Assembly (NCBI GenBank): GCA_021405325.1
Contig: QWII01000008.1
Span: forward strand, 62,001 to 126,000
DNA length: 64,000 nucleotides
Reading direction: 5' to 3'
Source of the DNA: Caldilinea sp. CFX5
Lineage (GTDB): Bacteria; Chloroflexota; Anaerolineae; Caldilineales; Caldilineaceae
Positions 59,977 to 64,000 of the stretch are shown here, in pieces; positions within the stretch are counted from its first letter, which is position 1; each line of letters starts with the position of its first letter. The notes below the pieces were generated by a model, which saw only the letters and a program-made list of their open reading frames with translations, searched no databases and was not told the origin of the DNA. A program made the translations under genes and the position numbers.

Positions 59977-60005
59977 ATGATAGCACACCCGGCGTAGGAA
60001 GTCAA
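59977..60005 (-). promoter_or_regulatory. Promoter of rpoBC
   Basis: On the minus strand TTGACT (60005-60000), a 17-nt spacer and TATCAT (59982-59977) form a good vegetative promoter. It is the only strong one seen between mraZ and rpoB on that strand. Confidence 0.65.
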
Positions 60006-60185
60006 ACTGAATACCCAAAAATTTCGCAAATCCTACTACAAATTAGCGCTCGGCCCGCGAACCTTACGAACCACTAAGAAGGCATCAGTCAAAAGTTTGA
60101 CCTGTAGAAGGCATATTACCACCAAATTTTTCCGCCGACTGTAAGGTAGATACCCAAATTATCCCAAATTCATCGATGTTGCTAC

Positions 60186-60214
60186 TAGACAAATAGAAAA
60201 AAGTTGTCTATACT
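60186..60214 (+). promoter_or_regulatory. Promoter of the mraZ division cluster
   Basis: TAGACA (60186-60191), a 17-nt spacer and TATACT (60209-60214) predict a start near 60221. The -10 is directly followed by three 10-bp MraZ-type repeats. Confidence 0.65.
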
Positions 60215-60244
60215 GTGGGGGAAAGTGGTGGAAAGTGGGGCAAA
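60215..60244 (+). promoter_or_regulatory. MraZ-binding repeats (three 10-bp units)
   Basis: GTGGGGGAAA, GTGGTGGAAA and GTGGGGCAAA follow each other with no gaps. MraZ is known to bind tandem GTGGG-type boxes at 10-bp spacing near its own promoter, so this is a strong autoregulatory operator at -6 to +24. Confidence 0.8.
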
Positions 60245-60279
60245 AGGGAACAAAAAAGCCGAAATTCAGCGTTTATGGG

Positions 60280-60395
60280 TAAGGTAGATAGGTAGACAGG
60301 TACACAGGTACACAGGTATCGTCGGCAAATCCCTATTTCTTGTCCTATTCACCTATCTGCCTATTTACCTGTCTACCTGTCTACCTATCTACCTA
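60280..60395 (+). repeat. Palindrome of 8-bp GACAGGTA/TACCTGTC units in the mraZ leader
   Basis: The left side (60280-60309) of GGTAGATA, GGTAGACA and GGTACACA units pairs with the right side (60367-60395) with few mismatches. The right arm ends 11 bp before the mraZ ATG, so folding would affect the ribosome entry region. Confidence 0.85.
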
Positions 60396-60406
60396 ACACG
60401 GTGACT

Positions 60407-60841
60407 ATGTTTCTGGGCGAATTTAGCCACGGGCTAGATAACAAAGGTCGTTTGACCATACCAGCTAAATTTCGTGACCAGTTGGATCGCGGTCTGGTGG
60501 TGACGCGCAGCCCGATGGAGCGCTGTCTGTTGGTCTTTCCCATGCCGGCCTGGGAACAGGTCGCCGCCAAAGTGAGCGCCCTCCCCCTGACCGACCCCCG
60601 TTCGGCCCAATTGCGCCGGGCCTTTTTCAGCGGCGCCGAAGATTTGATCCCGGATAAACAGGGGCGCATTTTAATTAGTCAGCGGTTGCGTGACTACGCT
60701 CAAATCGAGATAGATGTCATTGTCGCCGGCGTCAATCTTTTTGTCGAATTGTGGCGACCCAACCTGTGGGAAGAAAAAGTGGTAGGCCCGCTTAATAGCG
60801 GTGAGTATGACCAAGAATTTTTTGCAGCGTTACAGATTTAA
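60407..60841 (+). CDS. MraZ transcriptional regulator of the division cluster
   Basis: The 144-residue protein has two AbrB-like MraZ repeats: MFLGEFSHGLDNKGRLTIPAKFRDQL (residues 1-26) and GAEDLIPDKQGRILISQRLRDYA (about 76-98), each with the DxxGR loop. MraZ forms an octameric or larger ring that binds tandem GTGG boxes and represses the dcw operon. The ATG at 60407 has only GGTGACT ahead of it. It is first in the order mraZ-rsmH-ftsL-ftsI. Confidence 0.95.
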   Translation: MFLGEFSHGLDNKGRLTIPAKFRDQLDRGLVVTRSPMERCLLVFPMPAWEQVAAKVSALPLTDPRSAQLRRAFFSGAEDLIPDKQGRILISQRLRDYAQIEIDVIVAGVNLFVELWRPNLWEEKVVGPLNSGEYDQEFFAALQI

Positions 60842-60844
60842 AGA

Positions 60845-60901
60845 GTTCGTTGGTTGATTCGGTGGTTTCGACAAGCTCAACCACCGAATCAACCAACGAA
60901 C
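60845..60901. repeat. Inverted repeat with TCGACAAGCTC loop
   Basis: Perfect 23-bp arms (60845-60867, 60879-60901) and an 11-nt loop lie between mraZ and rsmH; the loop is the reverse complement of that at 34450-34460. It starts 3 bp after the mraZ stop. Confidence 0.9.
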
Positions 60902-60914
60902 AAACTTCCAAACC

Positions 60915-61877
60915 ATGAAGCAGCGCACGGAGATTGCCGCCGACCCGCCCGAAGCCAGTCACACCCCGGTGATGTTGGCGGAGATCCTGGAAGGGTTACA
61001 AATTCAACCAGGGCAGCGCATTATTGATGGCACGCTCGGCGGTGGCGGCCATACCGCCGCTTTTCTGGCCCAAAGTGCGCCCGACGGCAAGGTATTAGGC
61101 ATTGATGCCGACCCGGCGGCCATTCGCCGCAATGAAGGGCGCTTTGCGACAGAGATTGCCGCTGGTCGGCTGACCCTGGCGCAGGGCAATTTTGGGGAAA
61201 TGCACAAGTTGGCGACAACACACGGTTTTACCGCCGTCAACGCCATCTTGTTGGATCTAGGGGTTAGCAGCTTTCAACTGGAGACGCCGGAACGGGGCTT
61301 CTCTTTCAGCCATGATGGCCCGCTCGATATGCGTTTTGACCCACACCACGGGCAGAGCGCCGCCGACGTGGTCAACACCTGGCCGGAACGGGAGCTGGCC
61401 GATCTGATCTATCAATATGGCGAGGAGCGGGAAAGCCGACGGATTGCCCGCTATCTGGTGCAACACCGTCCCTTTACCACAACCGGCCAACTGGCTGCAG
61501 CAGTTGAACGAGCTTGTGGCGGGCGACGGGGCAACCGGCTCCATCCGGCGACCCGCACCTTTCAAGCGTTGCGGATTGCCGTCAACGAGGAGTTGACGCA
61601 ACTGGAACGGGTGCTGCCGCACTGTCTCGCCTTGTTGACGCCGGGGGGCCGGTTGGCGGTGCTGACCTTTCACAGTTTGGAAGATCGCATTGTTAAACAT
61701 TGGCTGCAAAAAGAAGCCAGCACGTATGTGCGTGATAACAGTCTACTACAGGGAGGATACGAACGGAGCGCTAGCGTAACCATTTTGACACGCAAACCGA
61801 AGACAGCAACCGACGCGGAACTTACCCACAACCCACGCAGTCGCTCGGCCAAACTTCGCATTGCAGAACGTTTATAG
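60915..61877 (+). CDS. 16S rRNA (cytosine-1402 N4) methyltransferase
   Basis: The 320-residue enzyme methylates N4 of C1402 in 16S rRNA. It shows the family N-terminus [14 protein letters not shown], the SAM-binding [15 protein letters not shown], the [21 protein letters not shown] catalytic block, the PLDMRFD motif, RRIARYLV and the C-terminal [15 protein letters not shown]. Length is usual. It sits in the normal dcw order after mraZ. The upstream gap is taken up by a palindrome, leaving little room for a ribosome binding site (CTTCCAAACC), so translation may be weak or coupled. Confidence 0.95.
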   Translation: MKQRTEIAADPPEASHTPVMLAEILEGLQIQPGQRIIDGTLGGGGHTAAFLAQSAPDGKVLGIDADPAAIRRNEGRFATEIAAGRLTLAQGNFGEMHKLATTHGFTAVNAILLDLGVSSFQLETPERGFSFSHDGPLDMRFDPHHGQSAADVVNTWPERELADLIYQYGEERESRRIARYLVQHRPFTTTGQLAAAVERACGGRRGNRLHPATRTFQALRIAVNEELTQLERVLPHCLALLTPGGRLAVLTFHSLEDRIVKHWLQKEASTYVRDNSLLQGGYERSASVTILTRKPKTATDAELTHNPRSRSAKLRIAERL

Positions 61878-62037
61878 CTTTCGGCTAAGCTCAAGCCGAA
61901 GCCCAAAACCCACCAAGGGATCGCTGTCGGATCGTTGTTGCGATTTGACGACGCAGCGCTATCCCTGGCCTGATCGCCCATCCCACAACCCGTCGTGGTT
62001 GACTGATTGGTGCTGTGTGTCAAATTTATCATGAGTA

Positions 62038-62622
62038 ATGGATGTTGCTATGTTACAAATTAGAAGCGCGCCTTTACGAGCAGGTGCGCATCCATTAGGT
62101 GCGCCTTTACGAGCAGGTGCGCATCCATTAGGTGCGCCTTTACGAGCAGGTGCGCTGAACAATGAGACAATCTCATCCGCGATCACATCGCCTGTCTCTG
62201 CCGAGTGGGACATGGCGACGCGTAATCTATCGACCCAGAGCGCCTGGCTGCGCGACCAATGGCGTTTGTTGGCCCAAACGTTGCGACTGCCCGACACCTG
62301 GCAATCCTTTTTGCTCTTTACCTTGGCAATTGTGTTGGTCTGTGGCGGGCTAGTTTTGCATTTGCAACTCTCAACCACCATTTTGCAGGAGACAATTGCC
62401 TTGCGCCGGTTGCAGGCTGAGGAGCAGGTGATCCAAAAGGAAAACGCCAACCTCGTCTGGGCGATTGCGCAAGAGACCGATTTGAATCGCGTGAAAACAC
62501 GGGCGACTGAATTAGGGTATGAACCCGCTTTCCAACGAAATTATGTAATTATTCCCGGCAGCACGGTCGCCGGCGGCGCACTGCCGTCCGCGGCGCCGGC
62601 GCTGGCCCAGGTCCATGAGTGA
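62038..62622 (+). CDS. FtsL-like division protein with N-terminal 11-residue repeats
   Basis: The core (from M59) is a small bitopic protein: cytoplasmic segment, membrane helix SFLLFTLAIVLVCGGLVLHLQL (about 90-111) and a periplasmic coiled coil (LRRLQAEEQVIQKENANLVWAIAQETDLNRVKTRATELGY), as in FtsL/DivIC. Its place between rsmH and the FtsI-type gene supports FtsL. The first 58 residues contain two and a half copies of APLRAGAHPLG, from a 33-bp DNA repeat. The start is uncertain: 62038 includes the repeat, while ATG 62212 gives a 136-residue FtsL with the repeat in the leader. It overlaps ftsI by 8 bp. Confidence 0.75.
   Translation: MDVAMLQIRSAPLRAGAHPLGAPLRAGAHPLGAPLRAGALNNETISSAITSPVSAEWDMATRNLSTQSAWLRDQWRLLAQTLRLPDTWQSFLLFTLAIVLVCGGLVLHLQLSTTILQETIALRRLQAEEQVIQKENANLVWAIAQETDLNRVKTRATELGYEPAFQRNYVIIPGSTVAGGALPSAAPALAQVHE
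62068..62155. repeat. 33-bp tandem repeat in the ftsL 5-prime region
   Basis: Units 62068-62100, 62101-62133 and a partial 62134-62155 are identical. Each holds GCGCCTTTACG...AGGTGCGC, partly self-complementary. The 33-bp period keeps frame. Confidence 0.95.
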
Positions 62623-64000
62623 ACTGATGGCGTCACTGTTTCCAGATAATCGCGTAAGCGCTACGTCTCCAGTCTTGACTCCTGGGGTGGCTCCTGTGTT
62701 GGCGACAGAGCCACGCGAACCGGGCGAGACGCCGGAAGCGGCCAAAGAGCGGCGGCTCTGGCGCTTCGGGCTGCTGGCCTTTCTCTTTGTCTTGCTGACG
62801 AGTCTGGTGCTGGCGCGCCTGGTGGTCTACCAAGTTTTTCGGGTAGGCGAGCTGCCGGTCTATGATCCGGAGGCGCTGATCCCACCGACGCGCGGCGCGA
62901 TTGTCGATCGCCGGGGTGATCTGTTGACGGCAGATCACTTTCTGTCCCAGATCAGTGTAACCCCCAATGAGTTAAAAACTGACGCCAATCGTCAATTGGT
63001 TGCGCAGGGTATCCTGGAGGCCACGGGGTTGCCGGTCGCTGAGACGCTGCAAACCTTGTTGACCTATGCCAACCTGGGTTACGCCGAAATTGGCGACCCA
63101 TTGCCGGCTGAACAAGGGCGACGGATGCAAGAGGCGCGACAAAGGGCGCTGGCCGCCGATGCGCTTTCCCCCTTGCGCTATATTGCCGTGCGTCCGGTGC
63201 CGAAGCGCTACTACCCGCAGAACAATCTCGCCAGCCATCTGCTTGGCTTCACCCAGGCGGATCGCAACGGGGCCTATGGTTTGGAGGAGTATTACAACGC
63301 CTTTCTCAATGAGCGCGGCAAGGGCTTGTTGGAGCCGCCCAATGCGACCTTTGCCACCCTACCAGCGTCGTTGCAGCGCTTTCTCCCCTCCGCTGCGGGC
63401 AAAGATTTGGTGTTGACCATCGATCGGGGCGTGCAGTGGATTGTGGAAGAGGAGTTGCGCAGCAGCATCGCCAAATATGGGGCCAAGGGCGGCACGATCA
63501 TTGTCATGGAGCCGCAGAGCGGCGCGGTCCTGGCGCTGGCGAACTGGCCCGACTATGACCCCAACCAGCGCAGCGCCGACGCCACAGACTTTAGCCGCTT
63601 TACCAATGTGGCGGTCAGCGCCATCTATGAACCGGGGTCGGTCTTTAAGATTGTGACCATGGCGGCAGGGCTGGACACCGGCGTCATCACCCCGACCACG
63701 GTGATGACCGATAGCGGCTATATCATTGTCGGTGAGCGCTCGATCTATAACAGTGATCGCCGGGCCAATGGTCAGGTCAATATGACCCAAGCGCTGGCCC
63801 GCTCCTTGAATGTGATCACGGCCCAAGTGGCGGATCGCGTCGGGCGCGATGATTTCTATCGTTATGTGCGCCGCTTTGGTTTTGGCGACCGCACCGGCAT
63901 CGATCTGGCCGACGAGGTGCCGGGGTTGTTAAAAACGCCCGGTCATGAAGATTGGAGTCTTTCGGACTTAGGCACCAATAGCTTTGGGCAAGGTCTGGCG
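62615..64000 (+). CDS. Penicillin-binding protein 2/FtsI-type transpeptidase (partial)
   Basis: 462 codons are present and the gene runs past the window end. It has a proline-rich cytoplasmic start, a membrane helix (LWRFGLLAFLFVLLTSLVLARLVVYQVF), the dimerisation-domain PTRGAIVDRRGDLL, and a transpeptidase domain with the active-site serine in YEPGSVFKIVT and the SLN motif in ARSLNVITAQVA; the KTG motif would be beyond the end. It cross-links septal peptidoglycan. The ATG at 62615 lies within the ftsL end (8-bp overlap); ATG 62627 is another option. Confidence 0.9.
   Translation, partial: MSELMASLFPDNRVSATSPVLTPGVAPVLATEPREPGETPEAAKERRLWRFGLLAFLFVLLTSLVLARLVVYQVFRVGELPVYDPEALIPPTRGAIVDRRGDLLTADHFLSQISVTPNELKTDANRQLVAQGILEATGLPVAETLQTLLTYANLGYAEIGDPLPAEQGRRMQEARQRALAADALSPLRYIAVRPVPKRYYPQNNLASHLLGFTQADRNGAYGLEEYYNAFLNERGKGLLEPPNATFATLPASLQRFLPSAAGKDLVLTIDRGVQWIVEEELRSSIAKYGAKGGTIIVMEPQSGAVLALANWPDYDPNQRSADATDFSRFTNVAVSAIYEPGSVFKIVTMAAGLDTGVITPTTVMTDSGYIIVGERSIYNSDRRANGQVNMTQALARSLNVITAQVADRVGRDDFYRYVRRFGFGDRTGIDLADEVPGLLKTPGHEDWSLSDLGTNSFGQGLA

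Noticed and set aside
59770..60018. An 82-codon minus-strand frame upstream of rpoB
   Set aside because: It covers the rpoBC promoter and a palindrome, has no family resemblance and is better explained as leader DNA.
62068..62155. Possible CRISPR array in ftsL
   Set aside because: The 33-bp units are contiguous with no unique spacers and are in frame with the gene.

Overview
The window looks like a chromosomal segment of a free-living, aerobic bacterium of the phylum Chloroflexota (Anaerolineae/Caldilineae-like). This is an inference from gene content: an A2-type heme-copper oxidase cluster with CtaB, SURF1 and CtaG; RodZ-like and BNR proteins with PT-rich linkers; clusters of small DinB, SRPBCC, VOC and RibD-C proteins; and many AAA-type ATPases. 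No rRNA, tRNA, CRISPR array or intact insertion sequence was seen. About 58 protein genes are supported, plus seven gene remnants.

Layout. 0.1-5 kb: a potassium channel, two ATPase-nuclease fusion proteins, a lipoprotein and a TetR remnant. 5-17 kb: an accessory block of two paralogous AraC-type regulators, an ArsR regulator on a leaderless promoter, two RibD-C reductases, SRPBCC, DinB, VOC and ClbS-like proteins, two alpha/beta hydrolases and a PanB-like enzyme that has lost its metal ligands, interspersed with gene remnants. 17.6-27.7 kb (minus strand): two peptide/nickel-type binding lipoproteins, two permeases and two P1B-like ATPases without the CPx motif; no ABC ATP-binding subunit is present. 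28-33 kb: a third ATPase-nuclease fusion, a C-terminally truncated glycosyltransferase, a UDP-sugar epimerase and an SsnA-like amidohydrolase. 33.4-41.4 kb (minus): heme O synthase, SURF1, a YtkA-like protein, CtaG and oxidase subunits III, IV, I and II. 41.6-44.4 kb: a Fur/PerR regulator and a P1B-4 (PfeT-like) metal exporter. 44.5-50.3 kb: a BNR-repeat secreted protein, peptide deformylase, a RodZ-like protein, a cell-wall amidase and a double GNAT protein. 50.6-59.2 kb (minus): rpoC and rpoB with an unusually long leader. 60.4 kb to the end: mraZ-rsmH-ftsL-ftsI (partial), the start of the division/cell-wall cluster.

Two features run through the whole window. First, almost every gap holds a long palindrome (arms 13-35 bp, many perfect), often abutting or overlapping a stop codon. 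They fall into several sequence families, and some arms are built of 7- or 8-bp tandem units. Second, several remnants keep the first and last codons of a gene but have lost the middle (DinB, RibD-C, ATPase-nuclease), as if by large internal deletions. The core machinery (RNA polymerase, oxidase, division cluster) is intact and ordinary; the unusual material lies in the CPx-less ATPase/permease block, the palindrome system, and the leaders of rpoBC and mraZ.
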